Assembly (NCBI GenBank): GCA_021904315.1
Contig: CM038923.1
Coordinates: forward strand, 13,398,038 to 13,462,037
Length of the DNA: 64,000 bases
Direction of reading: 5' to 3'
Origin: Sphagnum magellanicum
Taxonomy: Eukaryota; Streptophyta; Sphagnopsida; Sphagnales; Sphagnaceae
This document shows, piece after piece, positions 12,567 to 25,500 of the stretch. The position numbers were made by a program, and so were the translations under genes. Under the pieces are notes generated by a model that saw nothing but the letters and a program-made list of their open reading frames with translations, had not been told where the DNA came from and did not search any database. How positions within the stretch are numbered: position 1 is the stretch's first letter; each line of letters starts with the position of its first letter.

Positions 12567-12923
12567 ATGTGTGGCACATCCATAGAGCTGATTCAAGGTT
12601 TAAATATTTTTCAAGGATTGCATTTGACATGTGATATTCATGTCTTAATTTATTATATTAAAATTTTCATTTTTCATACACATGTTAAATATTTCTTGAA
12701 TATATCTTGGTTTTATATTATATATATTATGCATCCATGTTTTTTAACATATAAAAATGAATCATTTTTGTTCAATACACATTCAATTTATTGTGCTCCC
12801 CTTGTGATTTTTCAAAGATATGAAATTATAATTTTAAACATTGTTCACACACATGTGATTATTTTTATTGTGTTTATAGACCTTAGTAGAAAAATAAAAA
12901 CACAAATTGTAGTACACAGGTAA
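12567..12923 (+). other. Unidentified 118-aa hydrophobic ORF kept open in both arms
   Basis: This is a hydrophobic, Ile/Phe/Tyr-rich frame typical of AT-rich DNA. Examples are SWFYIIYIMHP and IVFIDLSRKIKTQI. The inverted copy (56656-56961) is open for 101 aa. It is probably a chance ORF; it is recorded because it survived in both copies. Confidence 0.2.
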
Positions 12924-13959
12924 ATTTCAAATGTTTGAATTTGTCCATATTTACAACCAAAAACATTGATTACAAAATTCTTTTGATCCCACCATGTGGT
13001 TCAATGTCATAATTCTCAAATTCATTTATAGACTAGTGATTTTTTCTATTTAAAGGAACATAATAAAACAATGCACATACTTAAATAAACTATAGAAATT
13101 TCTCCCATGGTTTGTTGTAGCTCCTTACAACTTAGCAATTGAGATGATCAAGCCACAAGCAGTGAAACAAACTTGGCATGCACATTCATACCTAATTTTT
13201 TTACTAAAACCTTAATTAATTTTAGGGTGTAAACAAGGTGAAGTAGACAAAAAAGTAGTCTTTTTAAAATCTAATTAAAAAATGAAACAATTTTTGATAT
13301 GGACATAAGAAAGTAGATTCAAAATATTTTGAAGTAGAAATATAAAACCATAGGTCTCTGTATTTAGTTTATAGGAAGTTGAATACAATGTTTGAATAAC
13401 TTTGGTATCATAAGAATAGGTTGAAAGTACGTTTGAAACTAACTAGACCAAAATGGTGTTCAAATTTACCTCATATTAATAATTTGATATATTATGATTA
13501 TAAAATCCATAATTTGATAATACATAAGTATCTTTTAGAGATCCACTAAACTTAAATTTTAAGAAAATTAATATTTCATTTACATGTAACCCATTTTGTA
13601 AGATGAAACATTTTGTGTAGGTAGAAACATTTAAAAAAATTCTACTTCATTCTACTTTCAAAATGGGGTTTTCCAAATTTTCAAATATGAAATGAAAGAT
13701 TATCATCATGTTAATTATTATACCAAAAAAAAAATCTACTTTCGATACATTAAAACTTTTTCATGGTTACATGTAATTTTTTTAACAAGGAGCCATGAGC
13801 TGTCTACTTTACCTTGCTTGCACCCTTTAGTTGAGGTAAGGGGTCAAGACATTTACAAAAAATGTAAACGCATTTATGTATATGAAAGAATTGAAAAACC
13901 TATTGTTGATTACAACTTGACTTTCTCGTAAAATGTGAGCTTGATAGGGATTATCAATT

Positions 13960-14900
13960 TCTCAACCCTAGCCTAGGGCTCACTACCAAGGCAAGGGCTT
14001 GCAAGAGAGTGGGACAAGATGGAGGCCCAGGAGACACATCTTACTCCTGGGAGTGTAGGAGAGTGTGAGAGAATGAACTCTCACACTCCCAAGGCAACTT
14101 CCATTTGGGGAGTTGGAGTCCTGTGGACTACCAAATCTTTGAGGAACAATTATAGGGATCAAAACCCATTAGATTGAAGAGTTTTTTATATCATTGAAAA
14201 GCTATTGAAACGTAGATGTCTAAAATGGGCTCACATCACCCATTTGGATATCTGAAACATAAAATTATGACCAAAAGAAAAGCCGGGAGTCAAATTGACA
14301 GTTTGACTCTCGACCACTAAAAGTCAAAAATCGACCCGATTTCCTTATGTTCAAGTGGCATGTGACATATCGTTGAAAGCTCTCGACGAGGGCTATAATT
14401 TTGCTTTAAACCTCATTTCAATCGAAGGTTTGCACACAAAGTTATAAGGCCCCAAAGTCGTGGGAGTCCCAACTTTAACAATTTTGGGACTCACATTTGG
14501 GAATCTCGCAACAAAAACTCATTTACATGTGGGCCTCGTGGAGAGGCACAAAGTATACTATAAGGGGAAAGGTAGTGGCTTCCCCCAAGTTCGGGCCGTG
14601 GTGAGTTTTATGAATCCGAGTTGCCCGTGGCTCATCCTAACACCAAAAGTGCTCCAACTATGCACTAACCATTTTGTGTTGGTTTTGTGCAGGTCCATGT
14701 GAATAGTTGATGTTTGTCACTCTTCCTAATCCCATCCTGAACCTCCAACATGCCCTTTTACCCCTTTTAAAGTGTTGTGTGTTAGGGAGTGTGCCTTGAC
14801 TCCTTGCTCTTTCGATGTTTTCAATTTGGACTCACATTTGAGTTCATTAAGGAGCTTGGGGGTGGGTCAATCAATCCTTGCCAATTAGGCTTTCACATGA
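13960..14900. repeat. GC-richer block inside left arm, element type unknown
   Basis: Base composition rises clearly compared with the AT-rich flanks. The block holds repeated short phrases such as tgggagtgt/gagagtg and cacactccc. It resembles untranslated internal sequence of plant LTR elements, but no coding domain, LTR or primer-binding site was found. The inverted counterpart is at about 54740-55620. Confidence 0.4.
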
Positions 14901-15072
14901 TAGAATCAGCTTGGTGTAATTAAATCTATAACCTTACATGATGTACATATATTTGTTATGTTATGCATGCAACCTCAAAATGACACACATGTATAAACAA
15001 AAAAGGTTTTAAGTAAACACTAGTGGACTTTAACAAACTCTCCATCTTCTCAATGGTTATAAAAAAGTTTGA

Positions 15073-15285
15073 TTAATCACATAGATGTGCAAAAAATTGA
15101 AAGACACACAAAATTTTTAAATAATGATGCCACGTGACATTTTGCAATAAGGAGACACACCAAGTTTTCAAATTTTCTTCACCAAACAAAAAAGACATGT
15201 AAAACACAAGGTTCATGAATAAGTGCAAATGTAACAAACCTTGCAAGAGCTTTGACCAATAATAGAATGTAGTCGATGCCTTCAC
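15073..15285 (-). other. Small unidentified ORF
   Basis: This is a 70-aa frame with no recognisable motif, inside the repeat arm. The counterpart in the right arm (about 54360-54560) has similar DNA. It is probably not a gene. Confidence 0.12.
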
Positions 15286-16317
15286 TTGTGGATCTCTTCT
15301 TCAAGTTTTCTATACATCATGTATATATTGAACATTATTACGTTCAATCATGCTTGCAATGGACAGGTTGATGGATGAAGAATAAGAAATTTTGATGTAA
15401 ATAACATGCAAGTAGCCCATGATGGGTTCCACTCTTTCAAGATTCAAATCAACCTTCACCAAACAATGAAATTCAAAATTCAAAGTTTGAAAATCAAGGG
15501 ATTTTGGAATTTTCCAATCGCCAAAAGCTAGAAAAAAAAAGTAGGAAAAATCACTAGATTTCTATACTTGGTTTTTAATGTGTAGCCAAAATGTAGAAAC
15601 ATGATTAAGGATTTGTATTTCATATTTGGTTTATAGCTAGATTTGGTTAAACCTTACCAAACATGATCACAACTAAGTTGGCTATAAACAAAAAATCTTA
15701 TTGGGGGGGGTAGGGTTTTAAGTGCATTTTTAAGACTCATATTGCTACAATTACCATGTAACATGTAAACCTAATTAACTATAATTTCATCAAATGTAGC
15801 AAATTGTATTGGAAAAGATGGTTGAAATTTTGTTTAGATGAATGAAAAAAGATTTCCTATTCATTATGTTGGTTATGTTGGCGACCATTTTGGTTCTTCC
15901 ATGTTTTTGTGGTCCCAATAGTGTTTAGGACCGAATAACATGGAAGAGCCAAGAGGGCTACCATTATGCTATACATTACAACACCAAATCACAAAACCCA
16001 ATAGTGGCAAAACCATTACACACTAATTTAAACCCTAAACCCTAAACCTTAAAAACCTGAACTAGCTTATTCCCATTGTCAAAACTTGTCTGAGCATGCA
16101 TGTCTTGTGACAATATACCATGCTACCTTGGCTACTACGACACATGTTTGACAATTAATTAATACAATATGAGGATTCTTTTCCCACAAATGATATATAT
16201 TCCTAGATATTCAAATAGATACTTTATTTTCCTCCCCAAAAAATATTTTTTGCAAAAGAAACTTAAAATTTGAAAATTTCAACATTTTTTGAAAATAATA
16301 TAATTAATGTTGAATTG

Positions 16318-17159
16318 GCACATTTATTATGGTACTTATCAAATGAGAGCTAGGGACTTAATTTGCAATTGGCAACCCCACCTGCACATTTGCAAACTTA
16401 AAAAACCTTGCGTTAATAAAAAGAAAAACCTATGACATTGATTCAAAACTAACAACATGATTCACAAAACCATAGATTTATGGAATTTTTAAAATGTTCC
16501 CAATGTGTTCCCACCAAGTTCCCATCATGAAGTTTTCAACGTGTTCACATCAAGATCCCAATGTGTTCCCACACACTAGAATAGTGGGGAAATTCATTAG
16601 AACAAGTGGGGCAATGTTTCAACAATTCACATAAAAACACCAACTATTTGAGTGGGACGAAGGTAACACAAATAATGGGTATAACTCATGGATATGTACC
16701 ATAAGTTTATAGAATTTATAATTATTCAAAGAAGTTTAATTTATTCATTTGCGTCGTTGGGTAGTGGGTGCTTAATAGTGAACCAATAAACTACAAAGGT
16801 TTTGTCCTATTTCCAATTATAGGAACATTTCAAATGTAAAGAAGTCATAAAATGGGGATTGTTGAAAATCCAAATGGCCCAAATATGGATGAATGAATAT
16901 TTTATGTAATGGGTGTAAAAGAAACATTATGACATTGATTCAAAATTAACATGATTAAAAAACCATAGATTTTCTGAATTTTGATGTTCACAATGTGTTC
17001 CCACCATGTTCCCATTTCATTCCCCAAGTTACCAATGTGTTTTCATCATCAATTGATACTAATGTTGTTTTTAAACAAGAACTTACTTTGTCTTTTAGAA
17101 GTGTGACTTAAAAAAAATCCAAGTCCATGTACATGCTTGTTTGAAAAACTTTGATTTTT
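16318..17159 (+). repeat. Block B, left copy (same orientation in both arms)
   Basis: It matches 40691-41533 in the direct orientation, while both neighbours (blocks A and C) match the other arm in reverse complement. It begins gcacatttattatgg and ends tttgattttt. The 6-bp word CACATT sits at its start and AATGTG just past its end, forming a very short inverted pair. It has no coding capacity. Repeated gtgttccca phrases occur inside. Confidence 0.9.
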
Positions 17160-18326
17160 GAATGTGTTAAAAGTTATAAGGACATGTTTGCCAAACATTA
17201 GGCATTTAATCCAAATATAGCAATTGGTACATAACTATGTAGGATTTATTAGATTTTCTACCACATTTAGAAAATCAAGGCAGAAATGATGTAACCTCAT
17301 ACTATTGAGGTCCTTGCATGTATTGCATATTCCTAACAAACCATACAAACATGTGTGATTAGTCAAATGTAAATAAATACAACATTGAAAATTTTCAAAA
17401 ACACCCAATAACAAGAATGTAAAATTTACATCTAATCATGAATGACACCATGATGCAAATTGCCTTAAGTTCACACTAATGTAGAACTTCCATCTAATCA
17501 AGCATGATAACATCATCCAAATTACCCTAAATCATGCCCCTTTTATTTAACTATTAAAATTAAACAACCTCAAAATTTTACAAAGTTGCACAAATAAAAC
17601 ATAATCCACCTGTGTGTCTCGTAGGATATCTTATAATATTCTATTGATTTAGTAATATTATATTTTTCATTGATAAATGATAAGAAATAATTTGATCTTT
17701 TGAACATGTGATTTAATTTTGATTTTGTTTGTGGATGTGTTTAAAGATTAAATTTTTCATTAATCATTTTGGCCTTTGGGACACATGACCAAAAAAATTA
17801 AAAACAACCCAAGTTTAAAACCATACTTGGTGGAATTGCAAAAGGTTTATTGACATGTAATGGATAAGATGAAAAAATTGAATGGGAAATTTCTTTCTCA
17901 TTTTATCTTTCATTTTTCTTATAAAAATCAGCTTGACTTTAGGTAATTTAGGAGGACCCTTTTATCATCATAACAATAACTATAAAAAAATCTGAAGTGT
18001 TGAAAGTATCAAGGTGACATGTGGAATATTTTATCACCATATCCAAGTGGTTTAGTAGTCAAATTATTGGAGAATAATTTTTTAAAAATAAAGTAGGGTA
18101 GAGAGGTTAATGTCCAAACACTTAGTGGGATGCAAACCTTTTATTTTTAATTGAGTGATTGGTTGGCAATGCTTTTCAAAGACCAAATGTAAGTTGGCTA
18201 TGGGCGCTCCTATGATGCTTTGAATTGCCTAAAATGGTGAAGAAAACATGTAAGTTATGGCCATTCAAAGTGAAAGGGGTAAAACATTTCATAAAAATTG
18301 GCTATGTACACCTCTTTCTTGTTATC
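17160..18326 (+). repeat. Large inverted repeat, left arm, block C (inner end)
   Basis: It matches 39524-40690 in reverse complement over 1167 bp. It begins gaatgtgttaaaag and ends at tgttatc, where the two arms part and the unique loop begins. No genes. Confidence 0.92.
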
Positions 18327-21300
18327 ATTAGACTTGTCACCCACCCACCACAAGTTATTTTTTAAACCTAAGAATAATTAATTTATATTGGTTAAATATT
18401 GATTTAGTTAGCAAAACATTTCTAGCTATTGAAAAATATGCATATTGGTCAGACACCCATGCCATATAGTCTTCTTGCAACATCCAAAATTATTTTTATA
18501 GTTCACTAGAAGCCCATAACACTCATACTATTTTTTTTTTTTCCTATGGATTTGCCCTATGTGCCTTGATACCCTCCATATCATGTGGTCGTATGTAGTG
18601 TTCAAAACTTTGCATACACAATGATGCACATGCATGAAAACATAGAAATGATGAAAGAAACTATTTCCTCACATTCTACACATTAAATCCCATAATCTTT
18701 TAATCAAAGTTAACATCCTCACTTGCTTGACACATCTTTCAAGTATACTGTCAAATTTTCTACCATTTTTGAATTCCTAGAGAAGAGAGTCATGGCTAAT
18801 TTTTCTTGTCAAAATATCCATATACAATTGTTTAATGTTGTTGATACTTTCATGGAGCTTTAGAAGAAGAAATTGACAATGTGTTAAGTAGTCATGAACA
18901 TATTAAAAATAAAAGAGAAGGTTGGAAATGTGTTTGGAATGTTTGGAAACATTTGTAACAAAAGTTTGTTCACGATTGGATCATTAGAGTTGATGAAATC
19001 ATCATTTGTCAAAAAAATTCACATTCATGCAAATGCTTAAATAATTTGATGCATAACAAGGTTGATTTTAAGCTTCCCATGCACAAAGTAGACCTATACT
19101 ATTAGGAAGGAAATGCAACAACCTTGTTATAAACTCTCAAGAAGGGCTTGTTGACAAGAGCACCAAGAACTTGTAACACTAAAATCTACAACATAAAATT
19201 TAATTGTGGGATTATTGCAACCTAGTCCATTCCCCTTCAACCCTAAAACATTCCATTCAACAATTGAAATGAAAATTGGAGGCCAAGTACTAGAATTTGA
19301 CCTTAAGAAAAAGAACACATATCATTTAAGGAAGCACACCTTGAAGAAATACACATAAGTAGCAAGAGATGTACTTACCAAACCATATGGCCAATAAAGG
19401 TCAATGCTTTTGTTGCCTTGCACGGTTCCTAAGAATCACAAAAAATCTTGTTAGAAAACAACCTTACTCATAATTATTTGAGATTAAAAATTTTAAAAAT
19501 CATAAACCTTCAACCTCCTTCAACTTTCAATGCCAACAAAGGTTCAACTTAATCTACTTGAAAAAAATTATTTTTTAAAAATATTCATTTCATGCATATT
19601 TTAAGTCTAAAGAACTTTCATTGATGTTATTACAAAAAAATTACTAAAAATATTCATGTCTTTTACCTAAAATATTCTATCTTCTTTGAAATTGTAAAAG
19701 TTCTACATTTGTTGTCACAACAACCACACATGGTCCCCTAAGAAATTCTCTATAAATATCTATGTGATAGTGACTTCCTTAAAAGCTTGTAGCTTTTATG
19801 GGCAATCCACTAAATCAACCTAGTAAATAATCTTTCCACTTGGAATTTAAATATAAAAGCAAAGGTCTCACACATAATAATAGGGAAAATATTTGTTTCT
19901 TTGTATTATATTTGTTCGTATATTTCATTCCTCTCCATGTAATAATTTCCTATGCCTTCCAATTGAATCTTTAATGCACAAAGTTGCATAAAAGTTGTTA
20001 TGCATAGATAATGAATAGTGGAAACAAGGAGCAACCTCAAGTTACTTTAACAAATAGGTTGCATTGGCACAAATGTCTCCATATTGTAAATACCTGCCAA
20101 ATTGGTAAACATGGTCAATTCTTTAAATGAAATTAAGTTTTCAAAAGAACTCATCATTCAAAATCATATGTTGTTCATGCAACTTTGTTTAGAGAACCCA
20201 CCCAAAATTGAAGCAACATAACAAGGATGAGTTTGGTCATAACCTTGAAAATGTCATTCACAAAACATCATACCATTACCATCATCATTAATGGTATTCA
20301 AGTAGTTTCTATAGCTCCCCATTGAGGTCATCAACTCTTAATTTGGGTTGAGATTAACATATGATTATTAGTTCAAAACTTAGGGTAAACAATTATACAA
20401 AGTTTGCTTCTTGACTTTTTGTCCCATTTTTAAAAGCAATGGAAAATGTAGTTATAATGTTGGTTAACATTCATTATGCATCAATTAAACTTCATAAAAA
20501 CAAATCAAGAGAACATGTCAATACACATGACATCTTGTAATTTGAGCAAGAAAGGTTTGGAATGGATTTGACATTGAAGTTTTATTTTGTATAATTTTTT
20601 TACACTTCAAATTAAGGAGTAGGAGCATAACCATCCCATTATTGGTGCTAATTTAATTTACCAAGGTTTATAGTTTGGCTTTGATGAGAACTTGATGCTT
20701 CCACTGGATCAACAAAATTTAGTTTGAAACAAACCTTGTGCTTTTCTGTTTTACTCCTTTTCACTATTTAACATTAGTAGATGCTTGAAAAAAAAGATCA
20801 TAAGTGAGATAAAAATGACTTAAAAAACCCGAAAACAAGTGTTAACTTTAGTGTTTGGTAGAGTGGTTAAATTGATATTAGTTCCAATCTTTGTTCCTTA
20901 TACTTCAATTGCATAATAAATGGACAAGTTTTGTTTAAGTTTGTAAGGAATAACTTTACAAGATCTAGGATGCCATGGCATTTATAACATCATGTCTAGC
21001 ATGAGATTCCCAAAAACATTTCACTAAAATGTAAAGAAAGCATTAACATATTGCAATGAAGCATTGAATGTGTGACAATGTAGGTTATACCTTTTGAAGC
21101 ATGGTAGAAATGTTCACCCCAACTTATTTGTTGGAGAGCCAAGCAAGGAGCAAACAATAGTATGGAAAATTAAACATTGGCTTAGTGCACTAGAAGAAGC
21201 TCTTTCACTTGACGACTTGGCTTATTGTTCTTTTGTTCCTCTTTGATCAAAACATATGGTTGAAGAAAGATAGACAAATTATTCCTCATAAAACACTATA

Positions 21301-22264
21301 ACTTATATTGCACCAACATTTTGTTGTAAACCAATTACAAGTTAAGGTTTTGAAACTCTAAAACATTCTCCTTCTAATATCTTTAAAACATCATCCTCAA
21401 TTTTTGAAACATGAACATGTTTGCTTCTCATTGCAAATTTTGACATAAAATTACATAGGAGATCAATTTTTGCATTCATCTCTAAAGAATTGAATTTCTC
21501 ATTTGAGATAATTTTCCATCTAGTCATATTAGCGATTGGGTTTCTCATTCTACATTTGAAAAATTTCCAACACGAAGAATATCAATGAGAGAAGGAAAAA
21601 CAACTTTGCATTGAAGGGCAAACCCACCTCCCCCCTCTCCCCAACAAAACCCTAAAACCTACAACCTACCTTCCTCTATGACCTACCAACTCTCACTTTT
21701 TTGACCCATGTAATGCAAGTCAAGTTAGGATGTGCTTACCACTCTTGGGGCACTCACTATATGGCCACCATCTAATGTCCCAAACTAGACATATGATGCT
21801 ACATGTGAACATTCCTCGATAAGTTGATTTAGCCAAATTTGGCTACATATTAGACATGAAAGTAAAAATGAGACCAAGTTGTTTCTATATTCTCGGCTAT
21901 TGATTGAAACTTATCATAAAAATATGGCAACTTGGATTTTATTTTCTTTCGGAACCTGGTGAATTTGGGCCCATTTTTTTCTATGAAAAATTCCTTTGTA
22001 TAGTAGGTAGGTGGAAATCAGATTTTTCAGGTCAAAAATTTGGCGAAGTTTCGCCAAAAAAAGAAAAAAGAAAAAAGAAAAAAACACTGGCGCGGCGACC
22101 ACCCTTCAACTCTACAACTGAATTAGGGTTTGGGAAGCCTTACGTGCTTGCTCTTCTTTCTTTCTTTCTGTGTGTGTGTGTGGGCGAGTGTGTTTTGATT
22201 TGTGTTTTTCTGTGCAGTTTGGTTGTATGTGTGCGTGTGATGATCACGACTGCGAAGAAGAACC
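18327..22264. other. Loop DNA upstream of the dehydrogenase gene, no gene recognised
   Basis: AT-rich with short ORFs only. The minus-strand frame at 21342-21548 (68 aa, KIDLLCNFMSKFAMRSKH) has no recognised family and no second exon that I could place. A poly-T run lies near 18531. The last 350 bases, with CTTT and GT microsatellites at about 22156-22190, are probably promoter or 5' leader of the gene at 22517. Confidence 0.5.
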
Positions 22265-22381
22265 ATGGCAGAAGGAAGCACTTGTTGCCGGAAAAAAAAA
22301 TATTTCCACGATAAGAACGAAGGAGAGAATTCTGTAGGCCGAAGCCAACATCATCGCAATGGAGGGAGTGTGTTTTTTTGA
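22265..22381 (+). promoter_or_regulatory. Possible upstream ORF (38 codons) before the NDB start
   Basis: The ATG lies in a strong plant context (aaccATGGca) about 250 bp before the main start. It opens a frame MAEGSTCCRKKKYF... of 38 codons ending at TGA 22379-22381. If the 5' leader reaches this far without an intron, the uORF would be read first and could lower translation of the main ORF. Transcript evidence would be needed. Confidence 0.35.
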
Positions 22382-22451
22382 AGGTGATGATGCATGCACT
22401 GTGGCAGAAAGAGGTGGAGAGGATGCTGGAGAGGAGCAAGCACAATTTTTC

Positions 22452-22480
22452 TGAAGAACTAACTAACTAACTAACTACCC
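22452..22480 (+). repeat. CTAA/AACT tetranucleotide microsatellite in 5' leader
   Basis: About four copies of aact lie 40 bp before the start codon. This is followed closely by the (ATG)7 tract that forms the start of the coding sequence. Confidence 0.7.
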
Positions 22481-22516
22481 GCGAGAACTACTCCTGCTTC
22501 TCCTTCGTGTTTTGCA

Positions 22517-22537
22517 ATGATGATGATGATGATGATG
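22517..22537 (+). repeat. (ATG)7 run at the start codon
   Basis: Seven consecutive in-frame ATG triplets begin the NDB-like coding sequence and give seven methionines before the basic targeting peptide. Slippage would change the number of start codons but not the frame. Confidence 0.85.
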
Positions 22538-25500
22538 CGTAAGAAGTTGTCGTGGGATAGAGTAACTTCATTGTTGAGATGGCCTGGATGTTCGTCATGT
22601 ATTCATGGCCAGTTCGCCTCTTTGTTGAGGTCACGGCCTGCAGGCTATTGTGTTGTTCCTCATGGCGGCTTCGCTTCTTTACGTCATGGCCAACGCTTGG
22701 CTTCTTCGAGGGAAGATATCCGCGGCCGTGGGTTTCGCACCTGGGAAAATGTTGCATTGCTTGGGAAACAGAAGATAGAAGGAATTGGTTACCTCCCTCA
22801 TCATCATGTGATGGTGCTAGGGTTCGCTGCTACTGGATTTCTGGGAGCAGGCTTGTTTGTTGTGCTTGCTGATGCGTCGCCGGGTACTGGAGAGTCTAAG
22901 GCACCATTGCAGGTTGTTGCAACAAATGCTGGCGGCACAACTAAGTCTTCCAAGAAACGAGTCGTCATACTTGGAGTTGGATGGGGAGGTATGAGTTTTC
23001 TCAAGAATTTGGACTCCACTTTGTATGATGTGTGTGTTGTAGCGCCTCGGAATTACTTTGTTTTCACACCTTTGCTACCTAGTGTTACATCAGGAAGTGT
23101 GGAAGGTCGTAGCATCACTGAACCAATACGAAGAATAATCCGTAGTAAGGGGAAGCACGCCCACTTTCACGAGGCTGAGTGCATCAAAATTGATGCCAAG
23201 AACAAGAGGGTTATTTGCAAGGATGTTTCTGAAGCTAAGGTTAAAGGAAAAGAAGAGTTTGCTCTTGAATATGACTACTTAGTCGTGGCTGTGGGAGCCA
23301 CTTCCAATACCTTTGGCACCAAAGGCGTGAAAGAATATTGTCATTTCCTCAAGGAGGTTTCTGATGCTGTAAAGATAAGAGAAAGTATTGCCAATTGCTT
23401 TGAGAGTGCCAGCCTCCCTCACTTGTCTACTGAAGATAGGTCAACTTCCTCCTCACTTGAGATGAAGAAGAAAACACACCAAACAAGAAATTGCTTCTGA
23501 ACTAACACAATTTACACCACCATGCAATATAACTACTTCATCAAGATATATCTATCTTGAATTACTTTGTGATGATTACTTGTTAATTTTCCAAATGGTT
23601 TTGTGAATAATAATGATAATGAGCAGATGATTGCCATTGATAGGAAGAAATGACTGTCTTCCTCTTGATTGACTTTCTCTAGTGTCTTTTGTCACAGGCG
23701 GAAGTTACTGAGCTTTGTGATTGTGGGAGGAGGCCCTACTGGAGTTGAGTTTGCTGCAGAGCTTCATGACCTAATCCATGATGATTTGTTGAATTTGTAC
23801 CCTCATCTCCACAATGATGTGAAGATAACGGTTGTGCAATCAGGCGACCACATCCTGAATACATATGATGAGCGGATCAGCAAATATGCAGAGCAGAAGT
23901 TCACACGAGAAGGAATCGATGTGAAAATGGGGTGTCGTGTGCTTGGAGTGCAAGAAGGTGATATAGCCTTTAAAGTCAAGTCGACAAGCCAACTTGTCAA
24001 TTTACCATATGGCATGATTGTATGGTCTACAGGTACTAATTTCTTTCTCAGTAAGGAGGCTTTTTCCAAGTACCTCAACCTGTCTCATACAGAAAGGACA
24101 CAACACCATCCAACCTGTTCCCCCTTATTTTCTCTCTCTCCCTCTAGTCCAAGTTTCAGGATTTAACCTCAAACCCTTTTGGTTGTGTTACAATTAGTGG
24201 GGAAATTCTTCTCAGTGTCAGTCAATTAGGGCTTGACATGTTTTGTATATGAATTTTGCACATGCTTGCTTGCACAAACCATTTGTATGAAGGTAAGTCC
24301 TACCACTAAATGAACTGATCTTTTGTGTCACACACTTCACTTCCTTAAGTGTTGAATTTTGAAATCCTCTAGCTTTGTCCAAATTGGTGTGGAATTTTTT
24401 AAAGGATTGTCTTGTAAGCATTTAATCCCTGGAGAGCTTTGAGCCCTCAGTCATTTTCTAAAGCAGTGGTGTCAATATCAAATTGTGTTGCTGTCACATT
24501 AATATCTAAGGTGTCATCCATGTTGTGGTTAATTTAGGTCTTATGATCTTCACCCTTAGTTCCAGGGTCTAACCACATGGGTACTTGTGTTGCTTTTGGA
24601 AAAATGTGGCAAGAATGAAGATTGTCTTTGGGTGATCTGATGGCCTCATATTTTGGTCACATTGGTTATTGAACAGTTTGTCAGGATTTTTGCCTGGCAT
24701 ATTTGTGGTAAATTTGTTTTTTCACTTGCTTTGACTGATAACTGCCACTGTAGAGTAGTTTGTGCTCACCCAAGATTGAACCTTTTCTTTTCAGCTTCCT
24801 TCGGCTTCCTATCTGCATTTTGTCCCTTTGCAAATGTTACGTGTCACCTCATCCCTTCTCTGTCCTAACACTCTCTGCCCAGGAATGTATCATTTTTGTC
24901 TTTGAATATTTGTGCATTCTAGATGACAAGAAAGATCTTTGAGTGCACATGTTTGACAAATTCATGCCAAGTACTTTAAATGCACACATGCTTGCTTACT
25001 TTTTCTGTCTATTAAACTCTTTTGCTATTGCATTGTGGTTGTGTGTGTAAGATTTTGATAAATGGAAGAAACTGGACCTGTGTCCTCTTGGAAGCATCTT
25101 CCTTATCTTTGATTGTCTTAGTAGGATGTGCACAAGTGAATTTTGCTTTGGACCTAATTTTTTCTTGCCCTCTTGTTGCCATCAGTGTTATGAAGGATTT
25201 GTCAGATGAGAGATATTTGCAACCATAGATTTTTTCCTTGTGTTCTTCTGAAAAATTGTGGTTTGATCCTATCCTTTGTGGATGCCAATGCCATCATGTT
25301 CTAGGAGTCTCTAATTCTATTTTCTTTTTATTGTGGGGTACTTTCTAGCTGGAAAACATGTCTTGGCTCAAATGCCTACATGTGATGTCAGTCATATAAT
25401 ATCAATTCTTATCTCTCTGGCATTAGACAGAGACAACTTGTATTTTCCTTCCAGTGTGCATTATCAGTTGGCAAGTGAACTTTACCTTGCAATAAACTCT

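Larger units (their letters stand above)
6451..16314 (+). repeat. Large inverted repeat, left arm, block A
   Basis: It matches 52820-64000 in reverse complement over its whole length. Anchor pairs include 10183 with 59321, 12139 with 57375, 12923 with 56656 and 15330 with about 54320. Divergence is a few percent by eye with small indels. It may extend further left, because the window end cuts the right arm at the point matching 6451. Its inner end is at gttgaa (16314), where similarity to the right arm stops abruptly. Confidence 0.93.

Noticed and set aside
13960-14900. Protein gene in the GC-richer block (ORF 14460-14702)
   Set aside because: There is no recognisable domain, and the block looks like untranslated mobile-element DNA.
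16020-16050. CCCTAAA telomere-like repeats
   Set aside because: Only about two units are present, and the right-arm copy is also short. No interstitial telomere array can be supported.
22140-22445. Minus-strand ORF of 101 aa before the dehydrogenase
   Set aside because: It lies over microsatellites and the leader, has no domain, and is opposite a real gene's 5' region.
24653-25228. ORFs inside dehydrogenase intron 2
   Set aside because: They have no domain, and the flanking exons join in phase with the family sequence.
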